A DNA stretch of 64,000 nucleotides from Hydrogenophaga sp. IBVHS1. GTDB lineage: Bacteria > Pseudomonadota > Gammaproteobacteria > Burkholderiales > Burkholderiaceae_C. The position numbers and the translations under genes are program-made. A model generated the notes under the pieces. That model searched no databases and had not been told where the DNA came from. It saw nothing but the letters and a program-made list of their open reading frames with translations. Below, piece by piece: positions 27,696-34,987 of the stretch. The stretch lies in the NCBI RefSeq assembly GCF_002127265.1, contig NZ_NFUU01000001.1, positions 2,116,040 to 2,180,039 on the forward strand. Reading direction: 5' to 3'. The first letter of the stretch is position 1, and every line of letters begins with the position of its first letter.

Positions 27696-29152
27696 GCGCG
27701 GGGCGCGCAGCGCTCGGCGATGAACCGCTGCACGGCAGCCGTATCAGCCGGCATCAGCTGGACGCGTTTGGGCAACTGCTCGATGCCATCGAACTGCGGC
27801 GGCCGGTCGGGCTCGCGGCCCAGGGCCTCGACGATGGTTTCGGCAAACTTGATGGGCAGCGCGGTCTCGAGCACGATCATGGGCACGGTGGCGTCAAAGT
27901 GCTCACGCGCCACCTTCACGCCGTCGGCCGTGTGGGTGTCGATGATCACGCCGTGACGCTGGTACACGTCGCGGATGGTCGCCAGCCGGTCGGCGTGTGT
28001 GCTCTTGCCGCTTCTGAAGCCGTGGCGGGTGGCGGCCTCGGCAAAGGCCGGGTCGGCACCCAGCTCGAAGCGGCCGATGCGTGAGAGGCCTTCGCCAAAC
28101 AAGGCTTTGACGCGCGCGCCATCGCGGCCCAGCAGATCGAACACGAAGCGCTCGAAGTTGCTGGCCTTGGAGATGTCCATCGACGGGCTGGAGGTCTCGT
28201 GCGTGTCGGCGCTGGCGCGCACCCGGTAGACACCAGTGCGAAAGAACTCGTCGAGCACGTCGTTCTCGTTGGTGGCCACCACCAGTTTGTCAATCGGCAG
28301 GCCCATTTCGCGAGCCACGTGGCCGGCGCAGACGTTGCCGAAGTTGCCGGAGGGCACCGTGAAACTCACACGTTCCGACCGCCCCGAGCCCGTCGAAGGG
28401 CCGGTCGCCTGAAAGTAACCGGCGAAGTAGTAGACGACCTGCGCCAACAGCCGCGCCCAGTTGATGGAATTCACCGTGCCAATGCGGTAGGCGCGCTTGA
28501 ATTCGAGGTCGTTGCTGACGTTCTTGACGATGTCCTGGCAGTCGTCGAACACACCCTCAATGGCGATGTTGTGGATGTTCTCGTCCATCAGACTGAACAT
28601 CTGCGCTTGTTGAAAAGGGCTCATGCGGCCGTGCGGGCTCAGCATGAACACGCGCACGCCCTTCTTGCCGCGCATCGCGTACTCGGCCGCGCTGCCGGTG
28701 TCGCCACTGGTGGCACCGAGAATGTTGAGCTCTTCACCGCGACGGCCGAGTTCGTACTCGAACAGGTTGCCCAGCAGCTGCATGGCCATGTCCTTGAAGG
28801 CCAGCGTGGGGCCGCTGGACAGCGCCTCCAGGTAGAACCCGGCATCCAGCTGCTTCAAGGGGACGATCTGCGGCGTTCCGTACACCGCTTCGGTGTAGGT
28901 TTTCTCGCACAGGGTTCGCAGGTCGTCAGCGGGGATGTCGTCGATGTAGAGCGAGAGGACCTCGAACGCCAGCGCGGCATAGCCGCCCGTTGCACCGCCA
29001 TTGAACACCTGGCGCCAGCGCGCGAGCGTGGCGGCGTCGACCTGCGGATAGTGTTCGGGCAGGTAAAGGCCCCCATCGGGCGCCAGGCCTTCCAGCAGAA
29101 TTTCGCAGAAACGCTTGCGCCCCGGGTCACCACGCGTGGACAGGTACCGCAT
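27692..29152 (-). CDS. thrC: Threonine synthase
   Basis: 486 residues; converts O-phosphohomoserine to threonine using pyridoxal phosphate. Signatures: MRYLSTRG start, PDGGLYLPE near 27, PTLAFKDMAMQLLG with the PLP lysine near 117, GATSGDTGSAAEYA near 140, and FTVPSGNFGNVCAG near 262. It is the long, type found in proteobacteria and yeast. Residues about 248-260 (GPSTGSGRSER) look inserted relative to the family and coincide with a dispersed-repeat-like DNA segment at 28371-28407 that keeps the frame. Its start overlaps the hom stop by one base, so hom and thrC are coupled. Confidence 0.97.
   Translation of the reverse strand: MRYLSTRGDPGRKRFCEILLEGLAPDGGLYLPEHYPQVDAATLARWRQVFNGGATGGYAALAFEVLSLYIDDIPADDLRTLCEKTYTEAVYGTPQIVPLKQLDAGFYLEALSSGPTLAFKDMAMQLLGNLFEYELGRRGEELNILGATSGDTGSAAEYAMRGKKGVRVFMLSPHGRMSPFQQAQMFSLMDENIHNIAIEGVFDDCQDIVKNVSNDLEFKRAYRIGTVNSINWARLLAQVVYYFAGYFQATGPSTGSGRSERVSFTVPSGNFGNVCAGHVAREMGLPIDKLVVATNENDVLDEFFRTGVYRVRASADTHETSSPSMDISKASNFERFVFDLLGRDGARVKALFGEGLSRIGRFELGADPAFAEAATRHGFRSGKSTHADRLATIRDVYQRHGVIIDTHTADGVKVAREHFDATVPMIVLETALPIKFAETIVEALGREPDRPPQFDGIEQLPKRVQLMPADTAAVQRFIAERCAPRA
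28371..28407 (-). repeat. Dispersed palindromic repeat inserted in frame within thrC
   Basis: On the minus strand this GC-rich stretch reads as CCCTTCGACGGGCTCGGGGCGG, with neighbouring bases, and is translated as GPSTGSGRSER. Short repeats with a TTCGACGGGCTC-type core and encoding PSTGSG-like peptides are scattered in many Comamonadaceae genomes, both between and inside genes (established from general knowledge of these genomes). Here it sits in a loop just before the conserved VSFTVPSGNFG motif and adds about 11 residues without breaking the frame. No second copy is visible in this window. Confidence 0.55.
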
Positions 29153-30474
29153 CAGTTCAGCTCTTCCTTGCGAATGCGCACGATCGGTGCCAGCACGGTC
29201 GGCAGTCGCTGCAATTGCGCCAAGACGTCGTCCATGGTGCCTTCGCGCGTGTTGTGCGTGAGGATGATCAGGTCGGTCGACGTGCCGCCCTCGCCACTCA
29301 CTTCATCGGCTTCGCGCTGCAGCACGGCGTCGATGCTGATGCTGGCACCCGCCAGCAGCCCGGTCACTTTCGCCAGCACTCCGGCTTCGTCGGCCACGCG
29401 AAGACGCAGGTAGTAGCTGGTCACCACATCGCGCATCGGCAACACGGCCAGATCGCTCATGGCATCTGGCTGAAACGCGAGATGCGGCACACGGTGGTGC
29501 GGGTCTGCGGTGTGCAGACGTGTGATGTCCACCAGGTCGGCGATGACCGCACTGGCGGTGGGCTCGCTGCCCGCGCCCTTGCCGTAGTAGAGGGTGGCGC
29601 CAACCGCATCGCCATGAACCAGCACGGCGTTCATGGCACCTTCCACGTTGGCAATGAGCCTCTTGGACGGCACCAGGCTCGGATGCACGCGCAGTTCAAT
29701 GCCCTGCGCCACACGCTTGGTGATGCCCAGCAGCTTGATGCGGTAGCCGAGCTGCTCGGCGTATTTGATATCGGTGGCTCCCAGCTGCGTGATGCCTTCG
29801 ACATAGGCCTTGTCGAACTGCACCGGAATACCAAAGGCGATCGCGCTCATGAGCGTGACCTTGTGCGCTGCGTCCACGCCTTCAATGTCAAACGTGGGGT
29901 CGGCCTCGGCATAGCCTAGCCGCTGCGCCTCCTTGAGCACAACGCCAAAGTCCAGCCCCTTGTCGCGCATCTCGGAGAGGATGAAATTGGTCGTGCCGTT
30001 GATGATGCCGGCAATCCACTGGATGCTGTTGGCGGTCAAACCTTCGCGCAGCGCCTTGATGATGGGAATGCCACCGGCCACCGCAGCCTCGAAGGCCACC
30101 ATCACGCCCCTGGCCGACGCGGCGGCAAAAATCTCGGTGCCGTGCACAGCGAGCAGGGCCTTGTTGGCGGTGACCACATGCTTGCCGGCGGCAATGGCCT
30201 CCAGCACCAGCGAGCGGGCAATGCCGTAACCACCGATGAGTTCGATGACGATGTCGATGTCCGGATTGGCGATCACCTCGCGGGCGTCTTTCACCACCTT
30301 CACGCCGGGCCCGACGATGGACTTGGCGCGTTCGGTATCGAGATCGGCCACCATGGTGATCTCGATGCCGCGGCCCGCGCGGCGGCGGATCTCTTCCTGG
30401 TTGCGATTCAGCACATTGAATGTGCCGCTGCCCACGGTGCCTATGCCCAGCAGGCCTACTTGGATCGGTTTCAT
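29152..30474 (-). CDS. hom: Homoserine dehydrogenase
   Basis: 440 residues; reduces aspartate semialdehyde to homoserine with NAD(P)H, the branch point to threonine and methionine. An N-terminal Rossmann motif is seen in VGLLGIGTVGSGT, the catalytic region in VTANKALLAVHG (about 105) and GIINGTTNFIL near 170 and FDIEGVDAAHK near 212, and a C-terminal ACT domain from about 350 (YYLRLRVADEAGVLAKVTGLL) probably mediates threonine feedback. The start is 27 nt after the upstream aminotransferase, and thrC begins at its stop. In betaproteobacteria this alaC-hom-thrC order is common and usually followed by Moco genes. Confidence 0.97.
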   Translation of the reverse strand: MKPIQVGLLGIGTVGSGTFNVLNRNQEEIRRRAGRGIEITMVADLDTERAKSIVGPGVKVVKDAREVIANPDIDIVIELIGGYGIARSLVLEAIAAGKHVVTANKALLAVHGTEIFAAASARGVMVAFEAAVAGGIPIIKALREGLTANSIQWIAGIINGTTNFILSEMRDKGLDFGVVLKEAQRLGYAEADPTFDIEGVDAAHKVTLMSAIAFGIPVQFDKAYVEGITQLGATDIKYAEQLGYRIKLLGITKRVAQGIELRVHPSLVPSKRLIANVEGAMNAVLVHGDAVGATLYYGKGAGSEPTASAVIADLVDITRLHTADPHHRVPHLAFQPDAMSDLAVLPMRDVVTSYYLRLRVADEAGVLAKVTGLLAGASISIDAVLQREADEVSGEGGTSTDLIILTHNTREGTMDDVLAQLQRLPTVLAPIVRIRKEELN

Positions 30475-30501
30475 GTCGGTCTTGGTTGCAGAACGGAAAT
30501 G

Positions 30502-31728
30502 TCAGACGGCGTGGCGTTTTCGCCAGCCCTCAAGGAAGCGGGCCACGCGGCCAATGGCCTCGCGCAGGTCGTCCTCGTGCGGCAGGAACACGATGCGGAA
30601 GTGCTGGTTGTCGGGGTAGTTGAAACCCGAGCCCTGCACCAGCATCACGCGCGTCTCCTGCAGCAACTCCAGAAAGAGCTGCTGATCGTCTTCGACCGGG
30701 TACATCTTCGGGTCGAGCCTGGGAAACATGTAGAGCGCGGCAGACGGCTTGTTGCAGCTCACGCCTGGAATGGCGGTGATGAGCTCATAGGCGAGATCGC
30801 GCTGGCGGCGCAGGCGCCCGCCTTCGCACACCAGATCGTTGATGCTCTGGTAACCGCCCAGCGCTGTCTGAATCGCCCACTGGCCCGGCACATTGGCGCA
30901 GAGCCGCATGTTCGAGAGCATGTTCAAGCCCTCGATGTAGTCCTTCGCAGGCTTCTTGTCGCCCGAGACGATCATCCAGCCGGCGCGGTAGCCGCACGAG
31001 CGGTAACTCTTGGACAGCGAATTGAAGGTGAGTGTGAGCACGTCATCCGACAGGCTGGCAATGGCCGTGTGATGTACGCCGTCGTACAGCACCTTGTCGT
31101 ACACCTCGTCGGCAAAGATCACCAGCCCGTGCTGACGGGCGAGGTCGACGATGGCGTTGAGCAGTTCGGTGGAATAGAGCGCGCCGGTCGGGTTGTTCGG
31201 GTTGATGACCACGATGCCCTTGGTGGCGGGCGTGATCTTGCGGCGGATGTCGTCGAGGTCGGGCATCCAGCCATCGGCTTCGTTGCACATGTAGTGCACC
31301 GGTGTGCCGCCCGAAAGGCTCACGGCGGCAGTCCAGAGCGGGTAGTCGGGCGAGGGCAGCAGGAGTTCGTCGCCGTCGTCGAGCAGCGCATTGGTGGCCA
31401 TCACGATCAGTTCGCTGGCGCCGTTGCCCAGGTAGATGTCGTCGAGCGTCACGCCTTTGATGCCCTGCTTCTGCGTTTCGTGCATCACCGCCTTGCGCGC
31501 CGCAAAAATGCCCTTGCTGTCGGAGTAACCGGCCGAGTTCGGCAGGTTGCGGATCATGTCCTGCTGAATCTCCTCGGGCGCATCGAAACCGAACACCGCC
31601 AGGTTGCCGATGTTGAGCTTGATGATCTTGTGGCCCTCTTCCTCCATCTGGCGCGCCGCGTCCATGATCGGCCCACGGATGTCGTAACAGACGTTGGCAA
31701 GCTTGGCGGATTTCTGGATGGTTTTCAA
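30502..31728 (-). CDS. alaC: AlaC-like pyridoxal-phosphate aminotransferase (TTG start)
   Basis: 408 residues if translation starts at the TTG at 31726-31728, which has GGAGG 5 nt upstream and gives the family-standard N terminus KTIQKSAKLANVCYDIRGPIM; an ATG at 31755 would add nine residues and an ATG at 31878 would add 50 without homology. It is a class I/II aminotransferase: NPNNPTGALY near 185, ADEVYDKV near 218, the PLP lysine in SLSKSYRSCGYRAGW near 252, and the final RIVFLPHE. AlaC-type enzymes make alanine from pyruvate; in this family it may also act as a valine-pyruvate transaminase. It leads the hom-thrC run. Confidence 0.93.
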   Translation of the reverse strand: MKTIQKSAKLANVCYDIRGPIMDAARQMEEEGHKIIKLNIGNLAVFGFDAPEEIQQDMIRNLPNSAGYSDSKGIFAARKAVMHETQKQGIKGVTLDDIYLGNGASELIVMATNALLDDGDELLLPSPDYPLWTAAVSLSGGTPVHYMCNEADGWMPDLDDIRRKITPATKGIVVINPNNPTGALYSTELLNAIVDLARQHGLVIFADEVYDKVLYDGVHHTAIASLSDDVLTLTFNSLSKSYRSCGYRAGWMIVSGDKKPAKDYIEGLNMLSNMRLCANVPGQWAIQTALGGYQSINDLVCEGGRLRRQRDLAYELITAIPGVSCNKPSAALYMFPRLDPKMYPVEDDQQLFLELLQETRVMLVQGSGFNYPDNQHFRIVFLPHEDDLREAIGRVARFLEGWRKRHAV

Positions 31729-31790
31729 AGTCCCTCCGAGGGGGTCAGGGGTCATGCGGCGACCACGGTCGCGGGCGGTGGCAACGGGGG

Positions 31791-31796
31791 TATATT
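31791..31796. promoter_or_regulatory. Palindromic TATATT element in the alaC/31867 divergent promoter region
   Basis: TATATT on + reads AATATA on -, so it can act as a -10-like element in either direction. It lies 62 nt before the minus-strand aminotransferase start and 71 nt before the plus-strand start at 31867, in the only AT-rich spot of the 138 nt gap. No clear -35 partner is seen, so the call is weak. Confidence 0.25.
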
Positions 31797-31866
31797 CGGC
31801 CCCTCCGTCAGGGAAAACCTGCAATTTGACCACAGTTCCCGGCCCCATCAGTTCGGCTGCTGCCCC

Positions 31867-32247
31867 ATGAAACTTCACGCCGACCCGTCAGACAGCCAGT
31901 CCATCACCGCCTACGGCCCGGGCTGGATCGCCGTGAACGGCCAACGCCAGGAAAGCAGTCTGGTGTTGAGTGGCACCATGCCTTTGCAGGCTTGGAACTG
32001 CGCCCGATTTGAAGACCTCACAGCCGAGCATTTCGAGCAACTGGGCGACTTCGGCGGCGAGACGCCCGAACTGGTGGTGTTTGGCAGTGGCTCCCGGTTG
32101 CGATTTGTGCGCCCAGCCTTGCTGCAAAGCCTGATGGCCCGTCGTATCGGCGTGGAAACCATGGACACGGCCGCCGCCTGCCGCACGTTCAACATCCTGG
32201 CAGGCGAAGGCCGCCGCGTGGTGGCAGCCCTCCTCATCGAAGCCTGA
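31867..32247 (+). CDS. Mth938-like domain protein (NDUFAF3/DUF498 family)
   Basis: 126 residues from the ATG at 31867 (MKLHADP). The sequence has the Mth938-like fold seen in archaeal MTH938 and mitochondrial NDUFAF3, a complex I assembly factor: ITAYGPGWIAVNG near 15, VVFGSGSRLRFVRPALLQSLMARRIGVETMDTAAACRTFNIL in the second half (quoted in part), and VVAALLIEA at the end. The biochemical function in bacteria is unknown. It stands upstream of the peroxiredoxin gene (169 nt gap) and divergent from the aminotransferase. Confidence 0.88.
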   Translation: MKLHADPSDSQSITAYGPGWIAVNGQRQESSLVLSGTMPLQAWNCARFEDLTAEHFEQLGDFGGETPELVVFGSGSRLRFVRPALLQSLMARRIGVETMDTAAACRTFNILAGEGRRVVAALLIEA

Positions 32248-32300
32248 GCCCGCTTTGCACTGGGCGTGGCCTCATATCGGACGGGGCATACCGTTCAGGG

Positions 32301-32306
32301 TAAAAT
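32301..32306 (+). promoter_or_regulatory. Candidate -10 element upstream of the peroxiredoxin gene
   Basis: TAAAAT in an otherwise GC-rich gap, 111 nt before the peroxiredoxin start. The sequence at the proper -35 distance is not a good match, so this is a low-confidence promoter guess. Confidence 0.27.
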
Positions 32307-32416
32307 AGCCGATTGTTTCCTGCCGCGCCTTCCTCGCATCCAGCATGCCGGGTGTGCCCTGAAGCAGTCGGGAAGTCAACGCATCACCACCAACTTACGT
32401 CAGGGGTCCACGCAGT

Positions 32417-32893
32417 ATGGCCGTCGTTGTCAATAAACCCATTCCCGAATTCGAGTCGCTGGCCACTGGTGGCATCAAGGTCAGCAACCAGACCCACCTT
32501 GGCCAGACCATCGTGCTGTACTTCTATCCCAAGGACAACACGCCCGGCTGCACCACCGAAGCCATGCAGTTCCGCGACAAGTACCGCGATTTTGTCAAGG
32601 CCGGTGCCCAGGTGTTCGGTGTCTCGCGCGACAACATGAAGTCGCACGACGAATTCAAGACCAAGCTCGAACTGCCTTTCGAACTCATCGCTGACACTGA
32701 AGAAAAAATGTGTCACATGTTCGGCGTGGTCAAGAACAAGATCATGTACGGCAAGAAGGTCAAGGGCATCGAGCGCAGCACCTTCCTGATTGGTCCCGAC
32801 GGCGTTCTCAAGAACGAGTGGCGCGGCCTGAAGGTGCCTGGTCACGTGGAAGAGGTCCTCAAGGCCGTCAAAGCATTGAAAAAGGCCGCTTGA
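32417..32893 (+). CDS. bcp: Peroxiredoxin, Bcp/PrxQ type
   Basis: 158 residues, cytoplasmic thiol peroxidase of the thioredoxin fold that reduces hydroperoxides. The peroxidatic cysteine is C45 in YPKDNTPGCTTEAM, with the threonine/arginine catalytic set in YPKD and SRD. In classical Bcp a resolving cysteine lies five residues later; here that position is Met50, so the enzyme is either 1-Cys or uses the distal cysteine near 97 (KMCHMF). The start is chosen at 32417 (MAVVVNKP). Transcription probably ends at the hairpin at 33053, unless it reads into phoH. Confidence 0.93.
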   Translation: MAVVVNKPIPEFESLATGGIKVSNQTHLGQTIVLYFYPKDNTPGCTTEAMQFRDKYRDFVKAGAQVFGVSRDNMKSHDEFKTKLELPFELIADTEEKMCHMFGVVKNKIMYGKKVKGIERSTFLIGPDGVLKNEWRGLKVPGHVEEVLKAVKALKKAA

Positions 32894-32923
32894 GAGGCCC
32901 CTGCCTGCGGGTGAGCCCAACGG

Positions 32924-32953
32924 CTTGATGAACGTCTTGATGAACGTCTTGAT
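32924..32953. repeat. 12-bp tandem repeat, 2.5 copies
   Basis: CTTGATGAACGT occurs perfectly at 32924-32935 and 32936-32947, followed by the half copy CTTGAT at 32948-32953. It lies just after the peroxiredoxin stop codon. Tandem expansion by slippage is the simplest explanation; no functional role is indicated. Confidence 0.85.
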
Positions 32954-32989
32954 ACATGGGGTCGACTGTCACCGGACTCATGCATAATG

Positions 32990-33087
32990 AATTCATGACA
33001 ACGGGAAGCCTCTGCGCTCCACCCCCTTTTGCCAGGAAATCTCGCAGCCCTGAAAGCCGCCCGGTCACCCCGGCGGCTTTTTGTTTT
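32990..33087 (+). ncRNA. Candidate small RNA or regulated leader ending in an intrinsic terminator
   Basis: A TGCATAAT element (32981-32988), resembling an extended -10, would start transcription near 32994; about 90 nt later a strong intrinsic terminator (33053-33087) would end it. The interval contains a 35-codon open frame (32995-33102, starting MTTGSLC, with a PPP run) that crosses the terminator and stops 14 nt before the phoH start, so it could be a leader peptide in attenuation or simply chance. Candidate only, since the -35 region is poor. Confidence 0.3.
33053..33087 (+). terminator. Intrinsic terminator between the peroxiredoxin gene and phoH
   Basis: Stem AAAGCCGCC (33053-33061) pairs with GGCGGCTTT (33072-33080), a 9-bp GC-rich stem with a 10-nt loop, followed by TT G TTTT. 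It lies only 29 nt before the phoH ATG, an unusual position if phoH were simply read from upstream, and so may also attenuate phoH expression. Confidence 0.8.
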
Positions 33088-33115
33088 CCAGCCCCTCGCT
33101 GAACACCAAGCCCTC

Positions 33116-34900
33116 ATGCCACTGCCGCCCGCCCCCTCCAAACGCGCTGCCCTCCTCGCCCCCGACGCCTACTCCCTCAAAGCTGCCGAAGAGTCGTCCG
33201 ATTTCACCGCTGTCATCCTGGAGCCCGAGCGCACCGCTCCGGCGCCCGCTGCGCTTGCTGCCCCCTCCCATGCGCCAGAAGCACGGTCCCCATCGCGCAC
33301 GCGTGGTCGAAAAAATGCCGAGCCTGCTGCTGTTGCACGCGCCGAAATGCCCCGTGCCGCTCCCGTGGCACTGAGCCCCGCCGCTCCACTGTCCAAACCC
33401 GCTCCGCAGGCAAGGCAAGGCCAGGTCGAAGCGCCTCTGAACGCCAGCACCAAGGTGTCTCCCGTGGCCAGCAACCGTCGGCGCAGCGGCGGCAAGTCGA
33501 ACGGAAACGGCCCAGCCCGCCTGTTTGTGCTGGACACGAACGTGCTGCTGCACGATCCCATGAGCTTGTTCCGCTTCGAGGAACACGACATCTTCCTGCC
33601 CATGATCGTGCTGGAAGAGCTCGACGGCCACAAGAAGGGCATGACCGAAGTGGCCCGGAATGGCCGTCAGACCAGCCGCACCCTGGATGCGCTGGTCGCC
33701 CAGCAGGGCGGCGACATGACCAAGGGCCTCAAGCTGTCGGCCACCGGCCACCAGTCGGCACGCGGCCTGCTCTTCTTCCAGACCGAGCCGCTGGACAACC
33801 AGTTGCCCTCCAGCCTGCCCCAGGGCAAGGCCGACAACCAGATTCTGGGCGTGGTGCACGCGCTGCGCGGTCGCCATCCGGAACGGGAAGTGATCCTGGT
33901 TTCAAAGGACATCAACATGCGGGTGAAGGCCCGCGCGCTGGGTCTGGCCGCCGAGGACTACCAGAACGACAAGACGCTGGACGATGGCGAACTGCTCTAC
34001 GCGGGCGCCCTGGCACTGCCGCAGGACTTCTGGACGCGCCAGAGCAAGACCATCGAGAGCTGGCAGAGTGGCAGCCACACCTTCTACCGCGTCAGCGGCC
34101 CGTCGGTGGGGCAGTTCTACATCAACCAGTTTGTCTATTTCGAAGCGCCTGGCGAACCCTCGCTGTACGCCCGCGTTACCGAAATCCGCGACAAGACCGC
34201 GGTGCTCAAAACGCTCAAGGACTACACCCACCTCAAGAACGCCGTGTGGGGTGTGACCAGCCGCAACCGCGAGCAGAACTTCGCGCTCAACCTTCTGATG
34301 GACCCCGAGGTCGACTTCGTGACCCTGGCAGGAACGGCCGGCACCGGCAAGACGCTGATGGCGCTGGCCAGTGGGCTTACGCAGGTGCTCGACGACCGCC
34401 GCTACACCGAGATCATCATGACCCGCGCCACCGTGAGCGTGGGCGAGGACATCGGATTTCTCCCTGGCACCGAGGAAGAAAAGATGGGCCCCTGGATGGG
34501 TGCACTCGATGACAACCTGGAGTTCCTCGCCAAGGGCGATGGCGGCAACGCGGGAGAGTGGGGGCGCGCAGCCACCAACGAACTCATCCGCAGCCGCATC
34601 AAGGTGAAGAGCATGAACTTCATGCGTGGGCGCACCTTTATGAACAAGTACGTCATCATCGACGAGGCGCAAAACCTGACGCCCAAGCAGATGAAGACAC
34701 TGATCACCCGCGCCGGCCCTGGTACCAAGATCATCTGCATGGGCAACCTGGCGCAGATCGACACGCCCTACCTCACCGAAGGCTCATCGGGCCTCACGTT
34801 TGCGGTGGACCGCTTCAAGGGTTGGCCTCACGGTGGGCACATCACGCTGGCGCGCGGTGAGCGTTCCCGCCTGGCCGATTTCGCAAGCGAAGTCTTGTAA
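33116..34900 (+). CDS. PhoH family protein with N-terminal PIN domain (PhoH2)
   Basis: 594 residues starting at 33116 (MPLPPAPSKRA). The first 135 residues are Ala/Pro-rich and probably disordered. Residues about 137-290 form a PIN ribonuclease domain (LFVLDTNVLLHDP with catalytic aspartate, MIVLEELDGHKKG, LVSKDINMRVKA with further acidic residues). Residues about 380-594 form the PhoH ATPase with Walker A GTAGTGKTLMA, Walker B VIIDEAQNLTPKQMK and the final GNLAQIDTPYL. PhoH2 proteins are RNA helicase-nucleases in other bacteria (established for mycobacterial PhoH2). It is cytoplasmic. The transcript ends in the repeat element at 34907. Confidence 0.94.
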   Translation: MPLPPAPSKRAALLAPDAYSLKAAEESSDFTAVILEPERTAPAPAALAAPSHAPEARSPSRTRGRKNAEPAAVARAEMPRAAPVALSPAAPLSKPAPQARQGQVEAPLNASTKVSPVASNRRRSGGKSNGNGPARLFVLDTNVLLHDPMSLFRFEEHDIFLPMIVLEELDGHKKGMTEVARNGRQTSRTLDALVAQQGGDMTKGLKLSATGHQSARGLLFFQTEPLDNQLPSSLPQGKADNQILGVVHALRGRHPEREVILVSKDINMRVKARALGLAAEDYQNDKTLDDGELLYAGALALPQDFWTRQSKTIESWQSGSHTFYRVSGPSVGQFYINQFVYFEAPGEPSLYARVTEIRDKTAVLKTLKDYTHLKNAVWGVTSRNREQNFALNLLMDPEVDFVTLAGTAGTGKTLMALASGLTQVLDDRRYTEIIMTRATVSVGEDIGFLPGTEEEKMGPWMGALDDNLEFLAKGDGGNAGEWGRAATNELIRSRIKVKSMNFMRGRTFMNKYVIIDEAQNLTPKQMKTLITRAGPGTKIICMGNLAQIDTPYLTEGSSGLTFAVDRFKGWPHGGHITLARGERSRLADFASEVL

Positions 34901-34906
34901 CTCCCC

Positions 34907-34981
34907 CGCGCCGCGCCTTTGGCGCGTCACCCCCTCAAGGGGGCGATACCTGCGGCCCGGCAAAGCCGGTTCCGCGGTATC
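34907..34981. repeat. REP-like element of three hairpins between convergent phoH and dnaB
   Basis: Directly visible: CGCGCC/GGCGCG (34907-34912 and 34921-34926); CCCCC-TCAA-GGGGG (34930-34943); and a long imperfect hairpin with GATACC (34945-34950) pairing GGTATC (34976-34981) around a CCGGC-AAA-GCCGG tip. CCCCTCAAGGGGG followed by a GCGGCCCGGC-type hairpin is a dispersed intergenic element in Comamonadaceae genomes, from general knowledge. Lying between two convergent stop codons, it probably works as a bidirectional terminator or mRNA-end stabiliser. Confidence 0.7.
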
Positions 34982-34987
34982 CCTGGC

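Noticed and set aside
32924..32953. Possible CRISPR-like direct repeat
   Set aside because: Units are only 12 bp, directly adjacent with no spacers, and no cas genes are present.
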